From positions 1-64,000 of the forward strand of contig VXCM01001291.1 of the NCBI GenBank assembly GCA_014773175.1: a stretch of 64,000 nucleotides of DNA, in the 5' to 3' direction. This document shows positions 26,501 through 41,500 of the stretch, piece by piece (positions within the stretch are counted from its first letter, which is position 1; every line of letters starts with the position of its first letter). The notes below the pieces were generated by a model that was given only the letters and a program-made list of their open reading frames with translations, did no database searches and was not told the DNA's origin. This DNA is from Lucifuga dentata (taxonomy: Eukaryota; Chordata; Actinopteri; Ophidiiformes; Bythitidae). The translations under genes were made by a program, and so were the position numbers.

Positions 26501-29500
26501 AATACATACTACCTGGTTACACATATAAATCTAGAAGTCTAGATATTCCTCATCCAAGGAGAACTTGGAGATCTTGGAGGAGGTCTTTCTATCAAGGGCA
26601 GTTTCTTCTCTTCTTTACCAAAGATGAAATTCTGCAAATGAATAAATGTGGACATGTGGTGTCCAGGGAAATGGTTCCAAATTTCAACTTCATATACATT
26701 CACCATCACCATCAGTTATGATTTGTGACAGTTTGGTTTTCTTTCTTTTTATTTTATTTTGTTTTATTTTTTGTTTCTTCCTTTTTCCCCATCTACAGAG
26801 GCCTCTGAGGAACCATTAGTTGATCTATCTGATGTTCTGAACTCTGATGCAGACATCTTTGGAATGCTCGGGAAGCCAAGCGGTGACTCTGGTGCGTCAT
26901 ATATCTCACAGGCAGTCACAACAGCATAAATTTATCATAGACACCCCTATCCTGGATTGAAATCCTAGATCTTTATTCCCCGGTCAGAAATTTCCTCAGA
27001 CAACACATTTACTTTTCACCACTTGGTAATTTTTTAATGTCACATTCTTTCACAATACTTTTTTGTTCATTTTTGTTTTTTGTTTTTTTTTTTTTTTTNT
27101 TTTTTTTTTTTTTGTTTGTGGTGTCTGAAGCGTGTTGTGTTTATGTGTCTACTATTTTTTCACTCATTTTTGTCTGGTTTTGGGTTCTTGTAGGTCTTGA
27201 TTTTTGCCCCTTCCAGGTTGACAGCTCACCTCCTCCTTTTGGTAAGGGTGCCATGGCCTACTAATCCCTTGCTTTAGTGTATTCTTCCTCTCTCCTAGTG
27301 TGTGTCCAATTGAGTGTGCATGTATATACTCATACTCCTCTTTGCACATGTGCATTGTTTTCTTTTTAAACCTTTTCACATTGTTTCTAACACTCATCTA
27401 ACACTGCTTAGTGCTTTCCTATCTCACTGCACAGTCTTCATTTAAATGGGAAAGGTATGTCTTTGCAGGGTGTCTCTGGTGACATTTTTAAATACCTTAG
27501 GGAGCAAAGTAATACAACTAATCCAAGATTTGTTAAAGATGGCACAGAAGCAGACTAACAAGGACATCTTTTGAAAAAAAAAAATGATCAAGTTAGAAGC
27601 AAACAGTTTGGAGAACACAAGGCCATGGTAAATGGTCTTCATGTTGATCCTGAAGGTCTTCAATTCTCAGTCCTGTGGTTGACTGACAAATACAGCAGCT
27701 CTGCTACTCCACTGAGCTCTGCAGTACGTCCTTCATTCTTTGGACAAATAACTTTGTTCATCTTATAGTAAATGAACTATGAGTTGACATGATTTTGGTC
27801 CAATAAAGATTTTGCCAATTGATGGTTGCAGCCATCCTCATGTTAGAAAATTGTTTGTGCAGAAGAAAAAAGGAAGGTAGATGAGAGTGGACATGCAGTT
27901 GTTTCCAGTGATCGTCATCTTGTTGGAATTTCACAAGCTTGATATATCACATTTTCATTATTTACTCTTCTAGCAATATAAGCCAGAGTATTGACATGTT
28001 TTTTTCTGCTTAAACTGGATTGATGATTACAAGTATTAAATGTTGCATCATCATCATTTTAAAGAGATTAAAACATTTTTAGTATTGTATTATTATTGTT
28101 TAGTAAGTCAAGTCAAATTTATTTATTTAGCACATTTTAAAACAACTGTCGTTGACCAAAGTGCCTGTGCAATGGCTAATAATAAAATATGAAGAAAAAC
28201 AAGAAATGTGTAACATAACTATATACAGAAACATAACTATACATACACATGCATACATATAAGTAAAATATAAAAACAAAGAAACACTCAAAATCAACTG
28301 CAATAATTGCTACCCAGAAAAAGGCGGTAATGATAATAGAAAAAGAAAAAAAGCAAAAGGGAGCTACTGAAAAGAAATACCCAAGTAAGGGAGTAGTAGT
28401 AAGGGAGACCAATGGCTGATCAGTGTAATATTTTCCATCATTCATGTTCAAGTGGTTCTTTATCAGTTCTGAGTATTACAATGACCTGGTCTGTCTCATT
28501 CAGTTCCTAGAAAATTCTGCTTATAACATTGGAAATCCGAAAATGTAGTTTTATACTGTTTAGTGGTAATTGTATTCCACAGGTTGTTTGGACAATAAAC
28601 ATTTTCTCACTTTAACTCTATATTTATGATCACATTCTTGGTTGAGTATTTTGTTGGTTGTCATGTTTGTGTGTGCGTGTATTATGATTTGTTTTTGTAT
28701 GTCTGTGTTTCTTAAGCTGGTCTGGACATCGGGCCTCTAGCAGACAGTTCCTCTGTGGCTCCTCAGTCTCAGCCTGGCCGGAGGACACCTCGCACCCTTC
28801 CAGAGGAGCCCCTGGATGGCATTCTTAGTCCAGAGCTAGACAAGATGGTCACTGATGGTCAGTGTCAGAGACCAGACATGCATATCATATCTCTTGTGTA
28901 TCCTACAGCTGCATATGTTGAATAATATCTATTTTCTCTGTTTTTTTTTTTTTTTTNTTTTTTTTTTTTTTTTGTTTGTTTGTTTCAGAATCAATTCTCA
29001 GCAAACTTTACAAAATTCCAGGTTTGTAATTTCATCCTTTCTCCCGGAACTGTGAGCTTTGATTCATTGTTATGCTTCACTAACTGAGACTTTCCAACTA
29101 CTTGGATGTTTTTGTGTGACATATATTTGTCTACCATAATTACTTACAGTGGCTTTAAGGCATTTAAATAACTAAATCCTATGTATTTCCAAATGAAAAC
29201 AATAAATCTATCACTATATGAAGGTTTTCCATTTTATTTCTGCTGCTTATTGTATGAATTAGTCCATGTTAATTACCCAAATAGAACTGATTCATTTTCA
29301 GATTGTTTTTTTTTTTTGTTTTTGTTGATGGGTTGTCCTTGAGTGGGCATTCAATAATATTAAAATGTCATTTTAAAAATATATCGATCTTACACAAATA
29401 TAACATTGTGTTGATTGTCACACTGTTACAGAGCTGGAGGGCAAGGATGTAGAGGATCTGTTCACAGCAGTCCTTAGCCCCAGCACCAGCGGACCACCAC

Positions 29501-32500
29501 CACAGGTGCCTCACCCCCAGGTTCCAAGACCCCTCCCTGCCACACCTGATACTGGTATGCCTCACCCAAGCACAGGTAGGTCATTATTCACCTTGTTAAG
29601 GTGATGCATAGTATTTGTTTGAAAATTAATGTCCCTCATTAAGCACTTAAATTTTGTGTGTAGGGAATCCTATGTTTCCAAGGATGCCAATGATGAATGG
29701 TATGATGGGACCAAACCAACGTTTTCCTCCAACTGCAGGAGCAGGGCCCTGCATCCCAGAAAGTTTCTCCCCACTTCACCATATGCCTTTCACTGACAAT
29801 CCAAGGTAATATACTGCAAAATTCTTTTAGCATACTGACCTGAATCAAAGTGATTGAAACACACATCATGGGTTACTTTCCCATATTATTACAGGGATAG
29901 GAAGTTCAATCAGATGCCTAAAGAGGCAGTAGGCCCATGGCCTTCCTCTGCCCAAGGTCCTGGCCCTACACCTCTTGGATCTCTGCCTGAGGGGGAGACT
30001 GAAGCCATGTCAAATGCCCAAAGGAGCACATTGAAATGGGAGAAGGAGGAGACTCTTGGGGAGCTAGCCACTGTAGCACCCGTCCTCTATACCAATGTCA
30101 ATTTCCCCAACCTCAAAGAAGAATATCCAGGTTGGCTTATGGCTCTGAATACATTATTTTCATGTGTTTCACCATTACTTACTTGTACATGTTTAGCCAG
30201 TCTGTTTCTATTGTCATTGCTGTGTCATTCCCACATTTCTCTATTTCTCTGAGTGCTCCAACTGCACTACAACTTTCCAGTATTAAGATACCTTTACATA
30301 TTCTTACTAAGACTGTTGTCATGACAACTCCTCTTATTGTTTCAACAGACTGGTCCACAAGAGTAAAGCAAATTGCAAAACTTTGGAGGAAAGCTAGTTC
30401 ACAAGACAGGGCCCCATATGTGGTAAGTAAGATGTATTGTTAAATTTGTTAGTCTTAAACCCTGAAACACTTTGAATCATTGCAGACCTCAAACTGTTAC
30501 CACTATTAGCGCTGACATATTAGTATGCAGAAGGCAAACTCCTGTATCGCATCTGGCCACATGCCTCTTGCAAATGAAGTTTGAAATCTGGCCATTCACA
30601 GATGAACTAATTAATGCAGGAAGCAGTGCTCAATGTTAGGACTCACTATGGACTCAGTAATTAAGTTCACTAGAAGTAATTTCATCTGGCAGAGGCCAGT
30701 TTATTAAAAAATGTAGTCATAATTAAAACAAAAAAATAAAACAACAATATACTGTATATACATAATGCTTTAGTGATTTTTATATTTTACCACTAGTTAC
30801 ACGGTTCCATTTTTGTCATAAGTAAATACATATAATATTATTTAGATTTTTCAGTAGGCCACTTCATCTGTGTTACTCATAATTTATGTAGCTCAATGTA
30901 AAGGGAGGACCCTGAACCCAGACATCACAATTCCTAGATACAGTAACTAACTGCATATGCTATTCGGAGAGTTGTGTCCCGTAGTTAGACATTGTACTTG
31001 TGACTCACAATCAGGGTTACACAGGTAACCTAGTTATTTCTGCTATTTGTTTTTTCTTGTTTGTTCTTTTCATTGACCTATGCATAATGTGTGCTTGTCT
31101 TTGTATTTCCTGTGAATTTTCTCTTTAGCAAAAGGCAAGAGATAACAGAGCTGCCCTGCGCATCAACAAAGTCCAGATGTCCAATGAAACCGTGAAGAGG
31201 CCCCACTCACAGCAACAGCCCCCTGAGGTGTTTGATCCCAACATACCACTAGACACAGAACTGCTGTTTAAAGACCCTATGAAACCAAAAGAGTCAGAGC
31301 ATGAACAAGAGTGGAAGTTTAGACAGGTAAGAGTGTATACAGTAAAGTCAGGGAATGCAGCGACAGGTACACTTATGTTAAGACAGCTGAGAGGTGGTTT
31401 AGAAAGGCTCCCTGAACAACTGCACTGTCCTCCACATTAATTGCAGTTCATGTAATTCACTGACACTGACAGTATTTGATGTATCAGTTTAGAAGTCTAA
31501 TTCTACTTTCCATTGTGCCCCTATAACAGCAAATGAGGCAGAAAAGCAAACAGCAAGCTAAAATTGAAGCCACTCAGAAATTGGAGCAAGTGAAGAATGA
31601 GCAACTCCAGCAACAACAGCAGCAGCAACAGCAGCAAATTAACCAGTCTGAGGGAGATGGCAACAACAGTGGTAACCAGAGCCCAGCCTCCCTGCCCAGT
31701 AATGGCAGTATGTCTCCCATGCAGCAACCCAACCCTAAAGAAGGTTTTGCTAGGCCACAGCTGCCAGGGACACCGACTTCAGGGCCTTCTGAGGATGTAT
31801 TTCTACGACCTCCTCCTCCGCCTCCATCAGGCTCATCCTCCCAGCCTCAGTCCCCTCAGGTTTTTTCACCAGGATCCTCTGGGTCCAGACCTTCTTCTCC
31901 ATGGGACCCATATGCAAAGATGGTGGGGACTCCAAGACCCCCAACTCTAGGAGCGAATACCTGTCGCAGAATGCCTGTGGAGTCTGGTAAATCCCCCACC
32001 TCCTTAATGGAACAGCAGGACAGAGGGAGACCTTCTCCTGCTCATGAATCTTTTGGCTCTCCAACATCCATGAGCAGTGATCCTTATTCCAAACCTCCGG
32101 ACACCCCAAGGCCAGTTGGGGAAATGGACCCTTTCCTGAAACCCATGGGTCCCCCCAGGTCCAGTCAGGCTAACCAGGGAAGGCCCCCAATGGGTTCTCC
32201 TGGCAGAGACCCATATTCAAGACCCATGATAAGAAATGAGGCCTATCAGCGCATGGCCCAGAACAGGATGATCTTGTCTGACCCTTACTCACGACCTTTG
32301 CTAACACCTATACCTGGAAGCAATGAGTCTGGCTCAGTCTCTCTGTTCAAAACGCCAATGCCCCCTCCTCAATCTCAGGATCCCTTCAATCGACCAGGCC
32401 CACATCCTGCTGATAGGTTCTCCCTGAATCAGAATGATCCCTATGCTCAGCCTCCCCACACCCCAAGACCCCCTGGAAATGACAGTTTTACCAGTCCTCC

Positions 32501-35500
32501 TAGGATGGGCCAGAATCACCCACAGAGCCACACATTTGCTCAGCCAGGACCAATGATTCAAATGTCCAGAAATCCTTACGCTCATGCACCCTCCACTCCA
32601 AGGCCTGACCACTTCACATACGACCCCTTCGCCCAATCCTCTGGTCCCACCAAGCCAGCCACTGACCCGTATTCTCAGTGTCCAGGTACCCCTCGACCCA
32701 TAAATGAACCCAGTGCCCAATCACACCCATTCTTTGAGCCCTATGCTCGACCTCCTGGCACCCCACGACCACATGATAACTATGGCCAGCCATCAATAAC
32801 CCCTAGCCCATCCGCAGAGCCTTACTCACAGGCCCCTGCTACTCCTCGTCCAAGTGGGATAAACCAGTTCACTCACCAATCACACCCTGCACAGAAATTG
32901 TCCCCTTCTCACTCAGCGGACCCTTATGCCCAGCCAACTAGTATTCCACGGCCTTCTATGGGAGAGAGATTTTCCAAGTCCCCGGGTAGCCAGAGGGGGC
33001 CTATGGAGCCATATGCTAACACTTCTGGGACATCAAGACCAGCAAGTAGTGACATATTTTCTCAGCCAGGGGCCACCAGACCAATGCTTAATGACCCCTA
33101 CGCTCAACCTCCAGGAACCCCACGACCTGGTTCTGATGGGCTCAACAGACAGGGGCCAAGGTCAGGACCAGCTGGGAGTCAGGACCCCTTCTCCCCACCT
33201 CAGGGTAGACTTCAGGAGCCCTTTCCTCATCCAGGTTCACAAACACCAAAACACCCTAGTGTACCAGAAGATGGATTTACTCAGTCACCATCCAGAAGGC
33301 CCAATCAGACACCTGGCCATGACCCTTTTGAACAGGCCCCCATGACCCCTCATCCACAGCGAACAGAGAAAATTGAAATGAAGGATCAGTCAAGTGTGGG
33401 TAACAGTGGAGCTGCTCCTCAGGACCCAGGCCAAATGTCGAACAAACCACAGATGCCTGGAGCTCCCTCTGAGGCCCAGGGTGTTCCTCTTGCTGAGAGT
33501 GAGGAAAGACTCAGACAGGTATATGTACGCTTTTATGTCCTATTTAAGATCTTAATCAAACAGCACTATGGAGGTCTTGATTTGCTACTGGTACCTCACT
33601 CATTGTTGTCATTTGTGAATACTGTTGAAAAATTGTACATTTTTAGTAAATGCAACTGAACTCTATATTAAAAAAGATAAAATAATTATGTAGGCTAATT
33701 TCACATTTTACAGTATAAAACCAGCTTAGTGACACAAAAAAGCAAATAGGCTTCAAATAACGTTCATATTGAACACAGCCATTTTACCCAGTCTAACCAG
33801 TTTTTGACCACAGTTACCCATTCAAGGGAAAATCCTGAAAGAAAAAATCTGATAGTCTGTGGGGATTTAATAGATTGAATCTTAAGCACCATGAATGATT
33901 AGCACGCTGATCTGAGTCGCCCTGCAATGCTATATAAAGGAAGGCCAAATTTTATCCACGCCTTTGAATATCAATGCAGATATTAGATTGAGTTAATAAA
34001 CCAGAATTATCTGACAGTGTCTCTGCAGTCTAGTTAAAAGTACATGGCAAACTCTGTGCCACTTGGCCTTGTGTTTAAGAAGTATTAAATATTTCATGAA
34101 TTGTGTTTTGTAGCGACAGCGAATTAGAGAACTAATCCTCAAGCAACAGCAACAGAGGAGTGCCATTCGACAAGAGAGGGGCCCCCACGATCCTGCTGGC
34201 AACATAACCCCAGGAACGCAGCGACCTTGGCCCCAGGATGGCCCTGGGCAACAGGGTGAAATGTTCAATAGGNACCCCAGGAACGCAGCGACCTTGGCCC
34301 CAGGATGGCCCTGGGCAACAGGGTGAAATGTTCAATAGGCCTCCCCCGCCCTATCCTGGACAAGGACCCATGAGAGGACCAATGAGGTTCCCTGGTCCTT
34401 TCCCAGGGGATCAGCGTGTCCCTTTCCCAAATGAAGGGCACATCCCTAGGGGCCCACATCCTGGAGATCTTAACCTCCGACACCAAGGACCAAGGTTTAT
34501 GTTATCATGATTTGTTTTTCATTGGAACTTTGTGTAAACTGCATTTTCAGCTATGTTGTATTCAGTAAATGACACAGTGTTACACAGGTGCAAGAATGTC
34601 CTTCCTATCTGCTTTTAGATGTTTTAATGTCTTTTAATCATATTTTAGGTTTGCTTTTCCACCTGGAGGTCCAGGACCTCATGGAGGCCAGGAATTCTTT
34701 CCCCGGGGGCCACACCCGATGCAGGATGTCCCTCCTCAAATGAGACGATCTATGTCTGCCGACATGGCAAAGTCAATGGGAGGCAATCCTATGGGGCTTC
34801 CCCAGCACTTCCCACAACGTGGTATGCCAGTGCAACAGCATAATATAATGGGCCAGCCTTTCATTGAGCTGCGACACAGAGCAGCAGAGAACAGGCTCCG
34901 TATGCCATTTCCGCCTGGTGCCATGCAAGGGAACAACATAGATCCCAGCTTGCAGGCACAGAGACCTGTCTTTCCAGCTGATTCCAGGTTCCCTTCTAAC
35001 CAGGGACCCAGGATGGTAGACCCCTTGGGCAACCAGCCTGTCCATGTGCAGCTATCTTCCAGCATGGACAATCTTAATCAGCAGGCCCAGATGCCAGGAA
35101 ACAATATGCCTAAGCAATTTTTGATCAGATCCATGAGCCAGCCTGCTTCAAATGAGACCCAGAACATGGCAGCGTCCATGATGCTGACTGCACCCTCTGC
35201 TGGGCAGACTGAGACGGCCAACAATGAAGCTGTGGAGGAGAAACTTGATGCAGAAGAATTAGCAGTCAAAGACCTTGAGGATGTGGAGGTGAAAGATTTG
35301 GTGGATGCAGACCTAGAAAACCTGAATTTGGATACTGAAGATGGCAAAGATTTAGACCTGGAGACAAATGATTTACACCTTGATGACTTCTTAACATCTG
35401 GCAAATTTGACATCATTGCCTACACAAATCCTGATCTAGATGACATCAAGAAAGATATGTTCAATGAGGAGCTGGATCTCAATGATCATATAGATGACAA

Positions 35501-38500
35501 TGCTGAGACCACAGACACCCAGAGGACTCTGCCTGAGAAAAGAAGCTCTAACGCTGGTGGAACTGAGGCCTCATCTAGTTCAGTATCTGTACCTGCAAAG
35601 TCAGAGGTCACAGGTGAACAGTCTTCTGCTAAAGTCAAACCAGAAGCCACTGGGAGTCAGGACTTTGGTTCATTGATACCTGGGCAAAAAATTAAAACAG
35701 AGGTCAAAGACTGTCAAAAACCTCCTGAGGTAATAGAACAGCAAGACAATGGAAACACCTTAACTGCAAACCAGCAGGGTGTGCTCTCTGACTCCAGCCC
35801 AGTCCTGTCTAGTTTACTCATTAAACAGCAGCCTGAAGAGCAGTCATTAAACTCAATAGCTGAACCTGTCAATCAAGGCAGTGACCTTGAGCAGCAACAG
35901 CATACCTCCGGATTTACAATGAGTCAACCACTATCCGATACTAGAACTGTAGCAGAACCATCTATGACTGGATTTGGGGCAGACCACCAAGTGGGGCTAA
36001 CCCCTGGAGTGGATCAGAGCAGTCAACAGGCAATGTTGAACCAGGCAATGGGCCAACACAGCCAGCAGCACCGTCCTCTGTTGCTGGAGGAACAGCCACT
36101 CCTCTTGCAGGACCTCCTGGACCAGGAGAGGCAAGAACAACAGCAACAGAGACAAATGCAAGCCATGATACGACAGCGCTCTAGTGATTCCTTCTTCCCC
36201 AATATAGGTAAATTCTTTATGCCACACTTCATTATCTAAGAGTTTATAAGTTACATTACTCTCAGGCTCATTTATAGAGATTTTCTCTGACAGCATAATG
36301 TTTACCATTTGCAGATTTTGATGCCATCACTGACCCCATTATGAAAGCCAAGATGGTTGTCCTGAAAGGTATCAACAAAGTCATGGTTCAGAATAACATG
36401 GGAATGACCTCAATGGTCATGAACAGGTAGAAGATCCACTTTGTTTCTTGGGTTCACAGTTCAGTTTAAAATTGTAAACTACACAGCACTTTCTAAATGG
36501 TGTATGGTGTTGGCTGTCTCACAGATTTCCTCCTGGTCCTGTGCCACCTTGTCCTGAAGCCAAACCACTTCCTCCACAAGTTGTTGGACAGGTATTTGAA
36601 CCACTGATCTATTAAGATGTTATTTCAAAAGTTTTGCATGAATTGCAAGGAATGTGTAAATATAACAATAACTTACTTGTCACATCTGCAAGCAGGATGG
36701 CAAATTGACACAAGTACCAAGGCCGAATCCACCAAACTTTGGACCAGGTTTTGTCAGTAAGTTCTCAATAATTTTATTTCCATCTTCAACCTTTTGTTTT
36801 GAAGGTCTGTCAGGCCCTGAAATCTTCAAATATTTGATTTGATGCTGCCAGTTTTGCTAATAAAATGGCCATTTTCACCTTGCAGACAATGCTCAGAGAG
36901 CTCAGTATGAGGAGTGGCTCCAGGAGACACAGCAACTACTTCAAATGCAGCAGAAGTTTCTGGAAGAGAAGATTGGAGCTCATCGGAAGTCTAAGAAAGC
37001 CCTTTCTGCCAAACAGAGAACAGCTAAGAAGGCAGGCAGAGAGTTCCCTGAGGAGGATGCAGAACAGCTCAAACATGTCACAGAGCAGCAGGGTGTAGTG
37101 CAGAAACAACTGGAGCAGGTAAATGCTTGGCCTGTAACACTCCACTAGAGATATTTTTTCTCTGCACTGATCTGCAAAATGGCTATCTGTTCATTTGGTT
37201 TCAACAGGTTACATGCAGCATACAGTATCACCCTTAGTTACTACTGGAAACTAGTCATTAACTTTTTCTTTCAAATATACTCTTGTATTTATAACCATGT
37301 CTTGTAAATGTGGTCAAATATTAAAAAAGTGCCTCAAATTGTTTCTCATTATGCCTTCTTTTGCCTTGTTTCAGATCCGTAAGCAGCAGAAGGAACATGC
37401 TGAACTCATAGAAGAGTACAGAGTAAAACAGCAACAAAACAATATGACACCCATAATGCCTGGAATGCACCCGATGCCAGGTCCTACTGGCATGGTCCCT
37501 AGTGGACCACCAATGGTCCAGCCTCCTATGAATCCTATGATGCAGATGCAGCTTCATCCAAGCCAGCCAAATGCACCTCCGCGTATGCCCAACCCACCAC
37601 CAGGCTGGCATCCTGGTGGTCCCGTGCCCATGGGTGGACCTGGAATGCCACCTATAATGCTCCCCCAGGTACCTGTGGGAAATCCAGGCCAGCCTCATCC
37701 AATGCCAGTGGGTAACTTACCTCAGCACTCACAGATGCCTGTGGAGCCCCAACCATCACTGGCTCCTCCTGGGGGAGTAAAGCCCATGCAGGCAAGTGGT
37801 GTTAAATTTGATGACAATAACCCTTTTAGCGAGGGTTTCCAGGAGCGTGAGAGGAGGGAGAGGCTGAGGGAGCAGCAAGAGAGACAGAGGGTGCAACTCA
37901 TGCAGGAAGTTGAGCGACAGAGAGCCCTGAAACAACGTATGGAAATGGAGCAGCAAGGTATGATGGGGCCAGATGGAAACATGGCACCTCTTGCTCAGAT
38001 GCCATTTTTCAACTCAGATTTACCACAGGATTTCATGCAGCCACAGAGGCCTCCTCTCCAACAACAACAACAATTTGGACCAATGTTCCCCCAGCAGCAG
38101 GGCATACAGCCTGGTATGGGCTCATCACCTGGTGTGTTTATGCAAAGCAATAGGAGGGCTATGCTGGGCAATGGGATGATGTCTTCAGACATGGGGCCTA
38201 GTTTGGGGCGTGATAATCTTAATCTACAAGCAGCTAATTTTCCTCAGGCTCAGCCCAGACCCTGTCAGTTCAGTGGACCTGGAATGATGCTTCAGCCAGG
38301 TGACGGTCCACCATTTGGAAGTGACTCAGCTACACCTCTACCTTCTAACTTTCCAGGCTCAGGTCAGTCTCTAATCCAATTGTACTCTAACATCATCCCA
38401 GATGAGAAAGGAAAAAAGAAGAGGAACCGCAAAAAGAAAAAAGATGATGATGCAGATTCAGTCAAGACACCTTCAACTCCACATTCTGATCTGACAGCTC

Positions 38501-41500
38501 CTCTCACACCATGTGTCTCAGATACCTCTTCAACTCCAACCAGAAATACCCGTCTCTTTGGAGACCAGGACTTGTCAAGGTCCCCCTTACTGGGGTCTTC
38601 CACTCCTAGTCACTCAGAGCTGGAGAAGCAGCTGTCTGGAGCACAGTCTGGACAATCTCGTGTCTCAGCAGACACAGCAAGGCCCCAGATACAAGATCAT
38701 GACAGGATCCTCAGCAACATTAAGCTGGAGCAGACTGATGCCAGCGAGTGTCATGGGCCAAGAGAAGGAACCATTGACTCTGAAATGGGCTCTGTGAAGG
38801 AAGAGGGTAGTGCAGGGCAAAGTCCCAACAAGGGTGAGACTGGCAATGAACTACTCAAACACCTCCTGAAGAACAAGAGCACACCTCCACCAGGGCTTCC
38901 CCACCAGAGGTCAGAGGAGAGCCTTCGCTCAGAAGAGGAGGTGACTAGAGATTGTAAATCCCTGCTGAGGCAAAGCTCCATGGACAGCAATGGGGTCAGT
39001 GTTTGTGTTCGTCATATGGTTCTAGAGTGCTGTGGGATTGATCAGCCTAGTGAGGCATAAACAAGTGGTTTAAGCAGGAGGCATGTCAGAGTTAAATTGC
39101 TATGAGTCATAGCTCTCAGTTTTTGAATGAGTCATTGTTTTGTTTTTTGTTTTGTTTTTTTGTTTTGTTTTGGCTTTTTTTGTTGTTTTTTTTAAAAATG
39201 CCAGTAAATTCATAGCACTCCTCAAGTAATGTGATTATTTATCTAACAAAATCTTTCTCTCATCTCCAGGTATACTCAGATGGCACCCCTGACTTTCCTG
39301 GACCTCTGCTTCCTGAACAGGAAAAGAAGAAAGGGAGAAACAAGAGGACTCCAAAAGGTGGGGAGAAACCTGTCTCTCGCTACAAGAAGAGGAAGAAAGA
39401 AGGGGATGAGAGGCAACTGATGCTCTCTGGTCCAGACACTGTAATGACCCAAATCAAACAGGTAAAGACATGGAATGAAAACTTTCCACATTATCACCCT
39501 TTCCACATAAAAGTGAAAGGAGCTAAACCACTGCATTTTTTTGGAATCAACAAAGGCTTTGACAAGAAATTACAGCTTCAAATCTGGATACATTATTCAG
39601 CATGTTACAGTATTAATTAGTGCCAGAGTAGAGTGTCTTGTTTGAATGCACACACACTCATTTCATGTATCATGTGGCATTTTACTGTAATTATGATCTT
39701 GCTGAATGACAGTTGCACACCCAAGCATTAGTAGCTGTTGTTATTCAGAAGAGTGGAGGGGGAGTCATGATTATGTTCTAACCCCTCTGTGCTGCTTATT
39801 GATTTAAACTGCCTCACTTAGAAATGTAGTACAGTACAATCTGCATTACATTAAAAACAAATTAGCAAAAACTACTGCTGTATTTACTTTAGCATGGTGA
39901 TTTCCAACAAGAACAAAATGGATTTTTCCATTAGAAATAACTGCCAAATAATTCACAGTATTTCATTAATTTTAATAATAATTTATTGACTATTCTACAT
40001 TTTATTGCATCATTCTGCTTGGTGTTTCTCTGCTGATGGTTTGTGTTTGAATATTACCCATAAGATTGTTTTTTATTTTTTCATTCTTATCACCTCCTCT
40101 CACTTTTTCTCTCCTGAAACAGCAGCTCTCCCTACTACCCCTCATGGAGCCACTGATTGGGGTCAACTTTGCCCATTTTGCTCCCTATGGCAGCGGCCAG
40201 CTAAATGGAGAGAGCCTCCTGTCTGGGACCTTTGGCAGTGCCTCATTAGATGGAGTCTCAGATTATTACTCCCAGCTAGCCTACAAGGTAAGGCCTGCTT
40301 ACCTTTCTAGGAAGAAAATGAGTAAAGAGAGAGAGTGATGTGTGTTTGAGTTTTTGCCTGCGATATGTGTTCTGACATAGCTTTGGTAATGATCCCCAAA
40401 GCAGAGTAACCTGAGCAACCCTCCAACACCACCGGCATCCCTCCCTCCCACCCCGCCGCCTGTGAACCGACAGAAAATGATCAACGGCTTTGCCACAACA
40501 GAAGAGCTGGCCAGTAAAGCTGCAGCCATGGGTAATGTCATGTTTCAGTACTCTGGTGAAAAGCAGTTTCCTCCATAGGCTACTTCATAAAGTTTTAGTG
40601 TTGCAGTGGAAAAAAAAAGAGAAATTACAGATCAAAGTCCTTTGATTAATACCTCCAAGTATAGTGTACGTCCATGATGTCATCATGCCAATACTCCTGT
40701 TTCGTATAGCGTCCAAAGGCCTTGTCCCAAAGCCATTGCACATCCCATTCAGAACTGAGGAGGATCTGCTGGCCCGTGCAATCGCTCAAGGACCTAAAAC
40801 TGTGGATGTTCCAGCTTCCCTCCCCACTCCTCCCCATAACAATCAGGAAGAGCTCAGGTAACAGACAGTACTGCTTTCAGAGTCTTATTGAGTCAGCTAT
40901 TGTGCCATGTATGGCAACTGTAACATTGGTTCTGACTTTGCTGCATGGTTTGCCCCATGGAAACAGTAACAGAGGACAGGAGCCTTGCAAAGATAGGGAT
41001 ACACCAGACAGTTTTGTTCCATCCTCCTCTCCTGAGAGTGTGGTTGGCATGGAGATCAGTCGCTACCCAGACCTGTCACTAGTGAAGGAAGAGCCGCCCT
41101 CCCCCTGCCTATCTCCTGTCCTCCCCATGCTTCCCGCACCTGATGGGAAAGGTAAATACACACAACTCCACCATGATCACAGTAATTAAAACATTTGTCC
41201 TCGCAACTCTATTCAGTAATATTAGATGTGTTTGTGTATACTACTTAAACACACACTACTAGCATACCTAGCTGACTTGTAATCAGTAGGTATGTAGTTC
41301 TTACCACTTGGTAAGAACTTGTAAAACCACATGTTTATTTCAGTAAATAATGTGCTGTTTTTCTGAATATCCTTTTTTAAACCTATAGGGACAGAGATCA
41401 AACTACAAGGTATCAAGACTGAGCTATCTGCAATGTTCTTTGGTTCCCCCTTTGGCCCCATGTCTAATGATTCCAACCAAGGGCTGGTGTCTGTGGCTAT

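Noticed and set aside
34114..34494. kmt2c as a frameshifted pseudogene
   Set aside because: The only frame break is the N-flanked duplication. All other 57 exons are open and in phase over 45 kb, which is not possible for an old pseudogene.
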